A stretch of DNA of 54,958 nt from a virus. The position numbers and the translations under genes were made by a program. Below are positions 36,054 through 44,648 of this stretch, piece by piece. The notes beneath the pieces are model-generated. The model saw only the letters and a list, made by a program, of their open reading frames with translations. It did no database searches and was not told where the DNA came from. Location: the IMG/VR virus record IMGVR_UViG_3300020214_002535, positions 1-54,958 of that record, one strand, 5' to 3'. Position 1 is the first letter of the stretch. The number at the start of each line of letters is the position of its first letter.

Positions 36054-37157
36054 ATGAAAATTCCTTTTAATAATTTGTATGAGTTAAACAAGAGCTTTAA
36101 AGACAAATTTTTAAAAGATGTAGAAAACATATTTGAAAACAGCGATTTTGTAGGAGGCAAATTTGTAGAATCTTTTGAAGAAAAATTCTCTAACTTTACT
36201 GGAAATAAACATGCTGTAGCTACGTCGAGCGGTTCTGATTCTTTATCAATTATAATTAGAGCTTATAATTTGAGACCAGATGATGGCGTAATCTATTATC
36301 CTGCTAATACATTCATAGGTTCTGTATTAGGCGCTTTACAATTAGGTTTTAAGTGTAAACCATATGACGTTAATTTGCAAACATTTAATGCAGAAAAAGA
36401 ATCATACTTACAAATTGGTGATGATGCTATAGCAGTCATAGCAGTTCACTTGTATGGGTATGGGTTAAAAAGCATAGAACATTTACAAAAAATTTGTAAA
36501 GATAAAAAAATTCTTCTTTTTGAAGATTGTTCTCAATCACATTTTCAAACAATTAATAAGACTCAAAAGCAAGTTTCAAATTTCGGTGATGCTTCATTTT
36601 TTTCCATGTATCCTGGAAAAAACTTTGGTGCAGCTGGACAAGCTGGGGCTATTTGTGTAAATGATAAATCAATTTCTGATAGAATGAAAGCTATTAGAAA
36701 CTATGGTGCTCCTAAAAAATATGAGCATTCATATAAGGGTTTTAATCATAGAATGGATTCTATTCAAGCAGCATTTTTACTTAGAAAATTTGACGTTATG
36801 CAAAATGAAATTTCTAGGCGCCGCAAAATTGCAAAAAAATACTTAGAAAACATAAACGTTAATTCATTTACATTAATGAATGTAGAAAGCGACGAAAGCG
36901 TTTGGCATATTTTTCCAATCGTAGCTGATAATAGAGATTCTTTAATTGAGCATTTAACAAAAAGAAATATAGAAACAGTAATTCATTATCCTAAAAACAT
37001 ACATCAATTTGATACATGGCAAGGACAGCTAATAAAATCAGAAACTAAAAATGCAGATTTATTAGCATCAAAAGTTTTAAGCATTCCATGTCATGGAGCA
37101 ATGTCTGATGAAGAAACAGATTATGTAATAGAGGCAATAAATGACTTTCGTGAATAA
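36054..37157 (+). CDS. DegT/DnrJ/EryC1 sugar aminotransferase
   Basis: This full-length 367-residue PLP enzyme has the Schiff-base lysine K189 in SMYPGKNFGAAGQAG, the cofactor aspartate in LLFEDCSQSH (D158), VATSSGSDSL for phosphate binding, and a C-terminal VIHYPKNIHQFDTWQG loop. It transfers an amino group from glutamate to a keto-sugar nucleotide. With the acetyltransferase encoded two genes upstream it could make an acetamido-sugar. Both Asp and Lys are intact, unlike the shortened paralogue at 43800-44648. It overlaps the oxidoreductase gene by 17 bases. Confidence 0.88.
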   Translation: MKIPFNNLYELNKSFKDKFLKDVENIFENSDFVGGKFVESFEEKFSNFTGNKHAVATSSGSDSLSIIIRAYNLRPDDGVIYYPANTFIGSVLGALQLGFKCKPYDVNLQTFNAEKESYLQIGDDAIAVIAVHLYGYGLKSIEHLQKICKDKKILLFEDCSQSHFQTINKTQKQVSNFGDASFFSMYPGKNFGAAGQAGAICVNDKSISDRMKAIRNYGAPKKYEHSYKGFNHRMDSIQAAFLLRKFDVMQNEISRRRKIAKKYLENINVNSFTLMNVESDESVWHIFPIVADNRDSLIEHLTKRNIETVIHYPKNIHQFDTWQGQLIKSETKNADLLASKVLSIPCHGAMSDEETDYVIEAINDFRE

Positions 37158-37980
37158 TCCTTCAAAAACTTTATTGATTGGAAATGGATACTGGGGGAAA
37201 ATTATAAAAAATAATTTAAAAAATGAACCAATCGTTTTTGACTCGTTAACTGATTCATCAGCTGAGTTAGATAGCCTATTATCAAATTCAAATTACGTCA
37301 TTATTGCAACTCCTGCATCGACTCATTTCGAGTTGGTATCAAAAGCTTTGAATTTTCAATGTAATGTTTTTTGTGAAAAACCTCTATGTTTATCATTGCA
37401 TGAATCTCAAAAACTTTTTGAAGCGGCAAAGAGCGTCAATAAAAACCTATATGTAGACTGGATATTTCTGTGTAATCCAGTCATTAGAACAATTAAAAAT
37501 TTAATTGACAATCGTCGATTTGGAAAGCTGATTCATGCATCTATGAATCGACTAAATTTAGGACCTATTCGAAATGACGTCTCCGCGACACAAGATTTAG
37601 CATCTCACGATTTATCAATTTTAAGTTATTTAGTCAATGAAAACTTAACAGCAACTAAATTTGAACACTCATTGTCAAACGATATCAAGCCAAGTACATC
37701 TTGTGTAAAAGTAAATTGGTCTAACGGCGATGCGGTCATTAATGTAAGCTGGAGCTATCCTATAAAAAACAGAACTTGCGTTTTTAGTTTTGAAAAAGCG
37801 ACTGTACATTGGGATGATTGTTTAGATATTTTTTATATCAATGGAAAAAAGCAAACCATAAAAAAGAAACTTTCTCCTTTGCAAGTTTCTTTAAACGATT
37901 TTTTCTCGAATGAGTATGACAAAGAATTGAATGAAAAAATCACATTAAGCGTTGCTAGCTTATTAGAAACTAATCATTAA
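37141..37980 (+). CDS. Gfo/Idh/MocA-family oxidoreductase
   Basis: The 279-residue protein has LLIGNGYWGKIIKNNL (NAD-binding G-x-G-x-x-G), VIIATPASTHFELVSKAL and FCEKPLCLS (the conserved EKP). It is short for the family (usually about 330-380). The second domain contains DLASHDLSILSYL, matching the catalytic histidine region (D-x-x-x-H-D). Members act on NDP-sugars, for example the 3-dehydrogenase step before DegT amination. Its place directly after DegT fits that pairing. Confidence 0.82.
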   Translation: MTFVNNPSKTLLIGNGYWGKIIKNNLKNEPIVFDSLTDSSAELDSLLSNSNYVIIATPASTHFELVSKALNFQCNVFCEKPLCLSLHESQKLFEAAKSVNKNLYVDWIFLCNPVIRTIKNLIDNRRFGKLIHASMNRLNLGPIRNDVSATQDLASHDLSILSYLVNENLTATKFEHSLSNDIKPSTSCVKVNWSNGDAVINVSWSYPIKNRTCVFSFEKATVHWDDCLDIFYINGKKQTIKKKLSPLQVSLNDFFSNEYDKELNEKITLSVASLLETNH

Positions 37981-37985
37981 AAATT

Positions 37986-39173
37986 ATGAAAAAGTTAAAT
38001 GTTTTTATAGAAGACACAGCTTGCCGGTCGCAGGCGATGAATTTGCCATTTCATTATGCAAGAGCAAATTGCAACATTTATATGTTGAAACCAGGCGAGT
38101 TTAAAGACTCAAGAGATTGGTCAAAGACTACAATTTGGCCAAGGCTGTTATTCAAACCATCTGCAAATTCTTCAGAAAGAAATCTTTCAAACTATCGTTT
38201 GAATGAAGATGATATTCTTTATGGAGAAGACTACTTTTTAATTAATGAAAGAGATGAAATTTTAGCGACAACATATAAAGATAATGCTCACGTTACTTTG
38301 GTTTCAGAAAATGAATTAAAAACGTTAGGAAAAGAAATAGATGTTTTTCATACATCTGAATTTTGTAAGAATAACTTAAATAAGCTTTTATCATGGGGCA
38401 ATCATTGGTTACCCAATGCAAAATGGATATCTTCTTGTGTGGATCCAGGAGACGTTAACAAGGGGCATCCGGGGCCTAAACAACCAGACAACATTTGTCT
38501 AGTTGCTCCATCTCCATGTGAAAACATGTTCGATAATTCAGGAAAAAACGTGGTTCTAATGTTTAGAAATAAATTTGAATTAGAACTTATAGGAGCAAAC
38601 AAAAATTTGGAAAGAAATCAAAACGTAATTTCATCGTTTATGCATAATTTTCATGTTAGAGATCCGGGATATTATAAGCTATTTTGTGAATTGAAAGAAT
38701 ATGTAGGCAAGTTAGGTATAGAGATTACAAACTATGGTGGAAACATACGAGGCCATGGAGCAGATCTCAGATATAATAAAGGAGGAAAAGAAGGAAAAGG
38801 ACCTTCTGGTTCAAACTTTGAAACTCTTAGTATCAGAAAAAGCATCGAAAAATATTACTCTAGTAGAGCAATATTACACTTAAAGGGGCTTGATTGGGCA
38901 GGTGGAGTACCTGCTCATTCTCAAATGACTGGTACACCATTAATTACAATTTTACCATTTTTGCAAGCGTCTAATTATCTAAAAAGTTACAATCAAAGCA
39001 CTGGGACAATTATCTGCAATTCTACTCAAGAAATTTTAGAAGCAATCGTTGCTATCGTTAATAATGAACAATTATTTAAAGATCTTTCTACAAAGATGCT
39101 CAATTTAGAAGAAACATTTTTTTCTAAATCATATTGGGAAAAATGGGTTTATTTCGTGAATAATCTAAAATAA
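37986..39173 (+). CDS. Putative glycosyltransferase, family unclear
   Basis: The 395-residue protein is not clearly assigned. It begins MKKLNVFIEDTACRSQAMNL and has a central VVLMFRNKFELELIGANKNL and C-terminal SRAILHLKGLDWAGGVPAHS, then TGTPLITILPFLQASN and ILEAIVAIVNNEQLF. The later part looks like the C-terminal domain of GT-B enzymes, where a G-x-P-x-I segment precedes donor binding. A patch encoding KGHPGPKQP (from about 38460) is GC-rich relative to its surroundings. Location in the sugar island supports a sugar-transfer role. Confidence 0.5.
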   Translation: MKKLNVFIEDTACRSQAMNLPFHYARANCNIYMLKPGEFKDSRDWSKTTIWPRLLFKPSANSSERNLSNYRLNEDDILYGEDYFLINERDEILATTYKDNAHVTLVSENELKTLGKEIDVFHTSEFCKNNLNKLLSWGNHWLPNAKWISSCVDPGDVNKGHPGPKQPDNICLVAPSPCENMFDNSGKNVVLMFRNKFELELIGANKNLERNQNVISSFMHNFHVRDPGYYKLFCELKEYVGKLGIEITNYGGNIRGHGADLRYNKGGKEGKGPSGSNFETLSIRKSIEKYYSSRAILHLKGLDWAGGVPAHSQMTGTPLITILPFLQASNYLKSYNQSTGTIICNSTQEILEAIVAIVNNEQLFKDLSTKMLNLEETFFSKSYWEKWVYFVNNLK

Positions 39174-39191
39174 ACAAAGGAACAAATATTA

Positions 39192-39801
39192 ATGTCATTT
39201 CCGTACACAAAATATGAATACAAAAGTTATGATGAGTATATTTCTGCACAATTATCCTATGAACTTACGAAAGATCGAACAAAAAGCAGACCATTTCTTC
39301 AATACGTCGAAGAAATAAAAAAAATTTTTTGAATGCAAAAAAATTATCTGCGCCGGGGCAAGAGACATCAGCGAAGTAAACACATTAAGAATTGCAGGAT
39401 ATGACGCAATAGGAATAGATTTATTTTCTTCGAATCAAGATGTTATAAAGATTTTAGACATGCACAATCTTGAAGAAAACTTTGAAGAAAACGAATTTAA
39501 CATAGTATATGCATGCCACTCTTTAGAGCATTCATATAATCCAGAAAAAGTTTTAAATGGATTTAAAAAAATATCAAAATTAGGCGCATTTATAATACTA
39601 CCATTTTTAAAAAATGAGCATTTAAAAGATCCTATTTCGTTTAGATTTATGAAAGAATATAATACTAATTTAGAATCTATGATTAGCTTAATTGAAGAAG
39701 ATTTTGAAAAATTAGGATGTACATGCAAGGTTACAGATTTAAAAATAAATCCATTGCAAAATAATGTAGATGGATATTGGATATCACTTTATTGGAAATA
39801 G
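39192..39801 (+). CDS. SAM-dependent methyltransferase, frame interrupted at TTT-TGA
   Basis: Frame one runs from 39192 (after an AAGGA ribosome binding site) to TGA at 39330-39332, 46 residues, ending EEIKKIF. Continuing in the +1 frame from 39331 gives 156 more residues starting ECKKIICAGARDISEVNTLR, a class I methyltransferase motif I, then YDAIGIDLF and ACHSLEHSYNPEKVLNG, as in Methyltransf_11 proteins. The two pieces join into one normal-looking 202-residue protein. The break lies in A8T6 (39317-39330). It may be a one-base indel, a sequencing error or a +1 recoding site. Its substrate could be a sugar. Confidence 0.72.
39317..39332 (+). other. Candidate +1 frameshift site (A8T6 followed by GA)
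   Basis: The run A8 (39317-39324) and T6 (39325-39330) ends at a TGA stop. The codon before the stop is TTT and can re-pair perfectly one base downstream, as in the RF2 recoding site (CTT TGA). The site could equally be a homopolymer error. No stimulatory Shine-Dalgarno-like element is clearly placed upstream. Confidence 0.4.
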
Positions 39802-39803
39802 AC

Positions 39804-40136
39804 ATGAATAAAAGATACGTTTTTGATATAGATGGGACGATATGCACCCCTTGCCCAGGAAAATATCTTGAAGCGAAACCATACGAAGATAGAATAAAAA
39901 AAGTTAATTCTTTATTTGACCAAGGTAATCATATAGTTTTTTTTACGTCAAGAGGAATGACAGGTGCTAATGGAAACGTATCATTATGTTATGAACGCTA
40001 TTACGATATTACTAAAAGACAATTAATCGAATGGGGTGTAAAATATCATCAATTGATAATGGGAAAACCTGCTGCTGAATTTTATGTCGATGATCATGCT
40101 TGGAACGATAAAGATTTTTTTGAGGAAAAAACATGA
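39804..40136 (+). CDS. HAD-superfamily small phosphatase-like protein
   Basis: The 110-residue protein begins MNKRYVFDIDGTICTPCPGK, with the HAD nucleophile and acid D8/D10, then FFTSRGMTG (motif II) and VDDHAWND (motif IV acidic pair). It resembles the short HAD proteins often found in polysaccharide loci, sometimes annotated as capsular-biosynthesis phosphatases. I chose 39804 rather than 39777 because GGAAA precedes it and the HAD motif should be near the start. It overlaps the next gene by four bases. Confidence 0.75.
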   Translation: MNKRYVFDIDGTICTPCPGKYLEAKPYEDRIKKVNSLFDQGNHIVFFTSRGMTGANGNVSLCYERYYDITKRQLIEWGVKYHQLIMGKPAAEFYVDDHAWNDKDFFEEKT

Positions 40137-41041
40137 ATATCACTATTGCAATTACGACATTCAACCGTTTGAAATACACCAAGTCTCTTTTTGAAAGTAT
40201 TAAAGAACTTGCTGGAGACAATCAAATTATTGCTGTCGATAATTGCAGCATAGAAAACGGATTAAAAGATTATTTGTCATCTCAAAAAGAAAAAGGAATC
40301 ATTAATGATTTAATTTCTAGAGAACCTCAAGAAAGAAATTGGGTCAATGATGAATATATTGCAAAAAATATCGTTATTGAACGTGCTAAACATGACGTAA
40401 TCTTATTTCTTCAAGATGATTTGCAATTTATTACGAAAAGAGAAGTTTTAGAAAAAACGGTCGAAGATTTTCGTAATTACGATGAAATGATTTCTTTAGA
40501 AATTAATGCAGTAAGAAAATCGACCATTTATAATAAATTTAATCCTAACTTTACTTTAAATAAAAACTATAGATACTATCGTCCGACAGATAATCATTTT
40601 CCAACGATGGGTCTTTTTAAAAAGCAAATTTTTGATACGTTTGGAACATATCCAGTAACGTGGCCACAAACTCAAGAGTTTTGGGGTAGATCAGAAGATT
40701 GGTATGATTCTCATTTAAAATCTAATCTTCCTCAAAGGCAGTTAAATTACTGTTCATGGGTCCCATTATTTGCTCCAGTATGGAATGATCCTCGCGGTGG
40801 ATACGCATTTATTAGAGGAGATAAAAGATATGGGTATTATACAGATGCCCCATCATCATCCGTAGAGTATTATGAAAAAATATCGATTCAAGAGTATTCT
40901 CAAAAACAACATTCTCAAATTCCGCTAAGTTTTGTTGATGTATGTCGACCAATCGGATGGTCATATCAAGTAGTTAATGGTGATCAAACAAAATATCCAC
41001 AAAGTAAAGTATTATTAGAAGGGCCAGTATCCGATTTATGA
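40133..41041 (+). CDS. Family 2-like glycosyltransferase
   Basis: The 302-residue protein has the GT-A start ITIAITTFNRLKYTKSLFES, IIAVDNCSIENG and ILFLQDDLQFI, where QDD occupies the DxD position. A long C-terminal part (NYRYYRPTDNHFPTMGLFKK and beyond) is specific. Overlaps with both neighbours by four bases indicate tight coupling. Donor and acceptor are unknown. Confidence 0.78.
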   Translation: MNITIAITTFNRLKYTKSLFESIKELAGDNQIIAVDNCSIENGLKDYLSSQKEKGIINDLISREPQERNWVNDEYIAKNIVIERAKHDVILFLQDDLQFITKREVLEKTVEDFRNYDEMISLEINAVRKSTIYNKFNPNFTLNKNYRYYRPTDNHFPTMGLFKKQIFDTFGTYPVTWPQTQEFWGRSEDWYDSHLKSNLPQRQLNYCSWVPLFAPVWNDPRGGYAFIRGDKRYGYYTDAPSSSVEYYEKISIQEYSQKQHSQIPLSFVDVCRPIGWSYQVVNGDQTKYPQSKVLLEGPVSDL

Positions 41042-42021
41042 AAATTAGCGTTGTCGGTTGCGGAAGCATGGGAAAAAACCATGCTAGAGTCTTAAAGTCT
41101 CTCGGCGTCTTAGACTACATAGTCGAGTCTTCGCAAGAAACTAGAAAAGTGTTGTGTTCTCTAGGCTACGATGAAAACAAAATCATAAGTTCGATTGATG
41201 ATACAGACAGCGACGCATACATCATTGCAACGCCGTCTAGCAATCATGTTGAAATAGCGCTTAAATTGACACAAAGAAAAAAGCATCTATTGATAGAAAA
41301 GCCTGCAGCTCCATCCGCCAGAGAAATTCAGGGTTTAAAAGAAGAATCAGAAAAGTTCGGTACAATAGTGCGGGTCGGCCACATAGAACAATTCAACCCT
41401 ACGATTAGACATTTAAAAAAATCGATTAATAAAAAGCTAGTAAACCTATGCCAATTTTATCGATATTCACCTAGACCTTGCAGAATTAACGACACCAACG
41501 TTTGGATTGACATCGGCGTCCATGATGTAGACTTAATGATTAGTTTGTTCGGCATGCCGACCACGGTAAATTCTAATGCGCTGATTGATGACAAAGGAGT
41601 TATTACGTCAATGCATTCAGCTTTCGAGTTTATAAACGACGAAAGAAATGTTTTATGCATGATAAACACAAGTTGGTTGTCTTCATCCAAAAAGAGGCAG
41701 ATACATTTCTATTTGGATCGTGACGAGAGCAACGATGCAAAAGTTATTCATGCAGATTTGTTAGAACAAATGATAGAAGAAATTAAAGAAACTAGAATCG
41801 TAAAGAAACCAGATGACCATTTCTCACCAAATATTATAGATTCTACGACTATTACTAGATTAACCAAAGAAGAACCTTTGTTACTGGAAAGTCAATCATT
41901 CATTTCTTCCCTTCAAGGAGCAATCAACGAAGGAACTACGTTAAGCGATGCTTTAAACGTGGCTAAAGTTTTGGAAGCTTCGTTAGAATCGCTACGACAA
42001 AAGAAAACGATTAAAATATGA
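41038..42021 (+). CDS. Gfo/Idh/MocA-family oxidoreductase
   Basis: The 327-residue protein has ISVVGCGSMGKNHARVLKSL, IIATPSSNHVEIALKL and LIEKPAAPSAREI, the complete Gfo/Idh signature, and WIDIGVHDVDLMISLFG near the catalytic histidine. It is full length, in contrast to the 279-residue paralogue at 37141. It starts a four-gene cassette with an ATP-grasp enzyme, a deacetylase-like protein and a shortened DegT. The product is probably a keto-sugar nucleotide. It overlaps neighbours by four bases. Confidence 0.85.
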   Translation: MKISVVGCGSMGKNHARVLKSLGVLDYIVESSQETRKVLCSLGYDENKIISSIDDTDSDAYIIATPSSNHVEIALKLTQRKKHLLIEKPAAPSAREIQGLKEESEKFGTIVRVGHIEQFNPTIRHLKKSINKKLVNLCQFYRYSPRPCRINDTNVWIDIGVHDVDLMISLFGMPTTVNSNALIDDKGVITSMHSAFEFINDERNVLCMINTSWLSSSKKRQIHFYLDRDESNDAKVIHADLLEQMIEEIKETRIVKKPDDHFSPNIIDSTTITRLTKEEPLLLESQSFISSLQGAINEGTTLSDALNVAKVLEASLESLRQKKTIKI

Positions 42022-43130
42022 AAAAGAATATTTTAATTACGACTGTTGGAGCCCCTGGGTTCGACTGTATCTTTTCTTCAATAAAAGAGTGGTCAAAAGA
42101 ATCCAAAATCGATTTATGTGTAATCGGGATTGATGCAGACGAAAACGCGTTAGGTAAACATTTCGTTGATGTTTGGTACAAAGTACCACGAGCTGATGAA
42201 AACTACTTAGGATTAAAAACAGAAATAAGTGCCATCATCGAAAAGCATCAAATCGACCTGATTATTCCGATTGGAGATGTAGAGCTTGAAATCTTAGAAG
42301 AACTAAAGCTAAATGAAACATTATCTTCATTCCCATCGGGCGAATACAAAATTAAGAGCATACAGGACAAACTTTCGTTATACGCTATTCTAGCAAATAA
42401 TTCATCGTTAAAATCAGCTATACCAAGATTTAAGCAACCTAAAAATTATGACGAAATACAACAATTTATTTTCGACGAACTAAAACTAAATGGTGCAGCT
42501 TGTGCTAAGCCTAAACTTACGTCTGGTACTCGTGGAGTACTAAAGATAATTGAAAACGAAGATTTAGATTTAGAAAAAATCAAAAATTCAAAATTCAGTT
42601 TGATAGAAGCAAATGTCTCAAGGTTTTTAAATTCATGCAAAAGCTATCTACAAACTAATGCAGTGTTCGATTACGTTTTATGTGAGTATTTGCCTGGCGT
42701 AGAATACAGCGTAGATCTTTACGTTTCTGCTGCTGGCAATTTCCAAATAGCTGTTTCCAGAAAAAGAAAAAAAATCACTTCTGGAATTTGTACGGAAGCT
42801 GTCATCGAAGACCCAACTAATTTAAAAGAGTTGTCAATAAAAATTGCGAAACATCTTCGATTGACAGGAAACGTTAACATGCAATTCAAACAAAGCTCTA
42901 TCGGAGAATTTAAGTTATTAGAAATTAATCCGCGCTTATCCGGTGCCGTGGCAGGTTGTAAAGCCGCAGAAATAGATTTTGTTAAGTTAATGTTAGCTGA
43001 TAAGTTAATCAATATTCATTTTAATGAAAAAGAATTACGAAACAAAATACTAGAAGCAGAGCTAAACAGGCATGTCATGAAGCGTACTTACAAAGAATAT
43101 TTCATTGTAAAAAATGATATAAAAGTGTAG
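42018..43130 (+). CDS. ATP-grasp domain enzyme
   Basis: The 370-residue protein has an N-terminal Rossmann-like start (ILITTVGAPGFDCIFSSIKE), a KPKLTSGTRGVLK loop for ATP binding, VLCEYLPGVEYSVDLY, and the metal-binding LLEINPRLSGAVAG. This is the carbamoyl-phosphate-synthase-like ATP-grasp arrangement found in carboxylate-amine ligases. In polysaccharide loci such enzymes attach amino acids or amide groups to sugars. The exact acceptor cannot be read. It sits four bases into the previous gene and ten bases before the next. Confidence 0.82.
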   Translation: MKKNILITTVGAPGFDCIFSSIKEWSKESKIDLCVIGIDADENALGKHFVDVWYKVPRADENYLGLKTEISAIIEKHQIDLIIPIGDVELEILEELKLNETLSSFPSGEYKIKSIQDKLSLYAILANNSSLKSAIPRFKQPKNYDEIQQFIFDELKLNGAACAKPKLTSGTRGVLKIIENEDLDLEKIKNSKFSLIEANVSRFLNSCKSYLQTNAVFDYVLCEYLPGVEYSVDLYVSAAGNFQIAVSRKRKKITSGICTEAVIEDPTNLKELSIKIAKHLRLTGNVNMQFKQSSIGEFKLLEINPRLSGAVAGCKAAEIDFVKLMLADKLINIHFNEKELRNKILEAELNRHVMKRTYKEYFIVKNDIKV

Positions 43131-43140
43131 TGTAAATTAC

Positions 43141-43752
43141 ATGTCTTTTAAGTTATCTCATTACAAGGATACGCTTTTAGCTTATAAAAAAGCTGGATAT
43201 GATATAAAAAATTCATGCATGAATAATCATGCTAAAAAAGATTTACAATTGACCCATGACATAGACTTCAATCCATCTTTAGCTTTGAAGCTAGCTAAAA
43301 TAGAAAATGATGTCTCTGCAGTTTCGTCTTACTTCTTTAGATTAAAAGCCACCAGTTACAATCTTTTTTCTTTCAACACGATTCAAGTCATTAAAGAACT
43401 AATATCATTAGGACATAACGTCGGATTGCATTATGAGCAAACGCATCTTGAAGTGAGTGTAGAATTTGATGTTGAAAAAGCAACCAGAATAATGTCAGAA
43501 ATGTTATTCATGGACATAAACTTTTTTAATATTCATGAACCCGCCAGAACTGGATTGGACATATCAAAAATCTTACCAGAAAAAAACAGAAGCTATAATT
43601 CCAGCTTTTTTGAAGGATACAAGTACCTTTCAGACTCAGGCGGCAGATGGAGAGAAGGTTGCTTCTCGAAGCACATAAACAAGCATGATAAACTGTTGGT
43701 ATTAACTCATCCTTTATGGTGGTATGAAAACAGCCCAATAGAAAATTATTGA
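43141..43752 (+). CDS. Polysaccharide deacetylase-like protein (NodB/WbmS-type)
   Basis: The 203-residue protein has LTHDID (H39, D40, D42), the first metal motif of NodB-like deacetylases, then VIKELISLGHNVGLHYEQTH, matching the G-H-x-x-G-x-H second motif. A final VLTHPLWWYE contains another histidine. The domain is short (about 200 residues), as in O-antigen-locus WbmS-like proteins. It may remove an acyl group from an amino sugar. Its neighbours are an ATP-grasp enzyme and a short DegT. Confidence 0.72.
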   Translation: MSFKLSHYKDTLLAYKKAGYDIKNSCMNNHAKKDLQLTHDIDFNPSLALKLAKIENDVSAVSSYFFRLKATSYNLFSFNTIQVIKELISLGHNVGLHYEQTHLEVSVEFDVEKATRIMSEMLFMDINFFNIHEPARTGLDISKILPEKNRSYNSSFFEGYKYLSDSGGRWREGCFSKHINKHDKLLVLTHPLWWYENSPIENY

Positions 43753-43799
43753 TGTGATATACTACATCTAAAATTAAGTGTATTTTGGAGATAATTTTT

Positions 43800-44648
43800 A
43801 TGCCTCAAATTATTAGAAAAATTTTTGAAGATGAATTCACGTCAAGGATGAACGTTCAAGATTCAATCGCTGTAACTAGCGGAACATCGGCATTAATCGC
43901 AGCGTTATGGTCTTTAAATCTAAAACCAGGTGATGAAGTCATTACGACGCCATTTACTTTCATTGCAACAACCAATGCAATATTGATTGCCGGAGCTACG
44001 CCTGTTTTCGTTGACATTCATCCAAACAGTAAGCTTATTGATGAAACAAAAATTGAGAAAGCAATAACCCCAAGAACAAAAGCAATAATTCCAGTCCATC
44101 TATATGGAAGAATTTGTAATATGTCTGTAATTATGGATATTGCGCGGAGACACAATTTAATTGTTATTGAAGATAATGCGCAAGGCTTCGGCGCAAGAAC
44201 TGATTTTAGACATGATGTTGCAAACTCTATGTCTCCTTGTTTAGAAGGGAATAGTCTAGCAGGAACAATTGGAGACGTTGGTTGCTTTTCTTTTTATAAG
44301 ACAAAAAATCTATCCACATTTGAAGGTGGAATGATAACAATTAATAAAAATTCTAGAGCTAATGGTGCTGCTATTCGAGCGATTTGTGACCAAGGACAAA
44401 CGGCAAAATATCATCATGAATATGTTGGGTTTAATTTTAGATTAGCAGAACCGCTTTGTTTGATAGGGTTAGAGAGACTAAAACTTCATGAAGTTGGAAA
44501 CCTAGCAGAACTTGGATTCAGAGATGAATCAAAGGGACATTACCCAAATGTTGTATATGAACAACCAATTTATAAGCAAAGAGGAATAACAGGAAATTGT
44601 CCTAATGCCGAGGAAGCAGCCAGAAAAATAAGAGAAAACTCAAAATGA
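43800..44648 (+). CDS. Shortened DegT/DnrJ/EryC1 aminotransferase
   Basis: The 282-residue protein keeps the core AVTSGTSALIAALWSL, VIEDNAQGFGA (D125) and SFYKTKN with Schiff-base lysine K169. It lacks the usual N-terminal segment. After LERLKLHE it passes straight to HYPNVVYEQPIYKQRG, so about 80 residues of the C-terminal domain normally found there are missing, and the end is short. The result may be a minimal enzyme or a decaying gene with an in-frame deletion. I place the start at the ATG at 43800, nine bases after GGAG; the upstream TTG at 43785 is less likely. Confidence 0.78.
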   Translation: MPQIIRKIFEDEFTSRMNVQDSIAVTSGTSALIAALWSLNLKPGDEVITTPFTFIATTNAILIAGATPVFVDIHPNSKLIDETKIEKAITPRTKAIIPVHLYGRICNMSVIMDIARRHNLIVIEDNAQGFGARTDFRHDVANSMSPCLEGNSLAGTIGDVGCFSFYKTKNLSTFEGGMITINKNSRANGAAIRAICDQGQTAKYHHEYVGFNFRLAEPLCLIGLERLKLHEVGNLAELGFRDESKGHYPNVVYEQPIYKQRGITGNCPNAEEAARKIRENSK

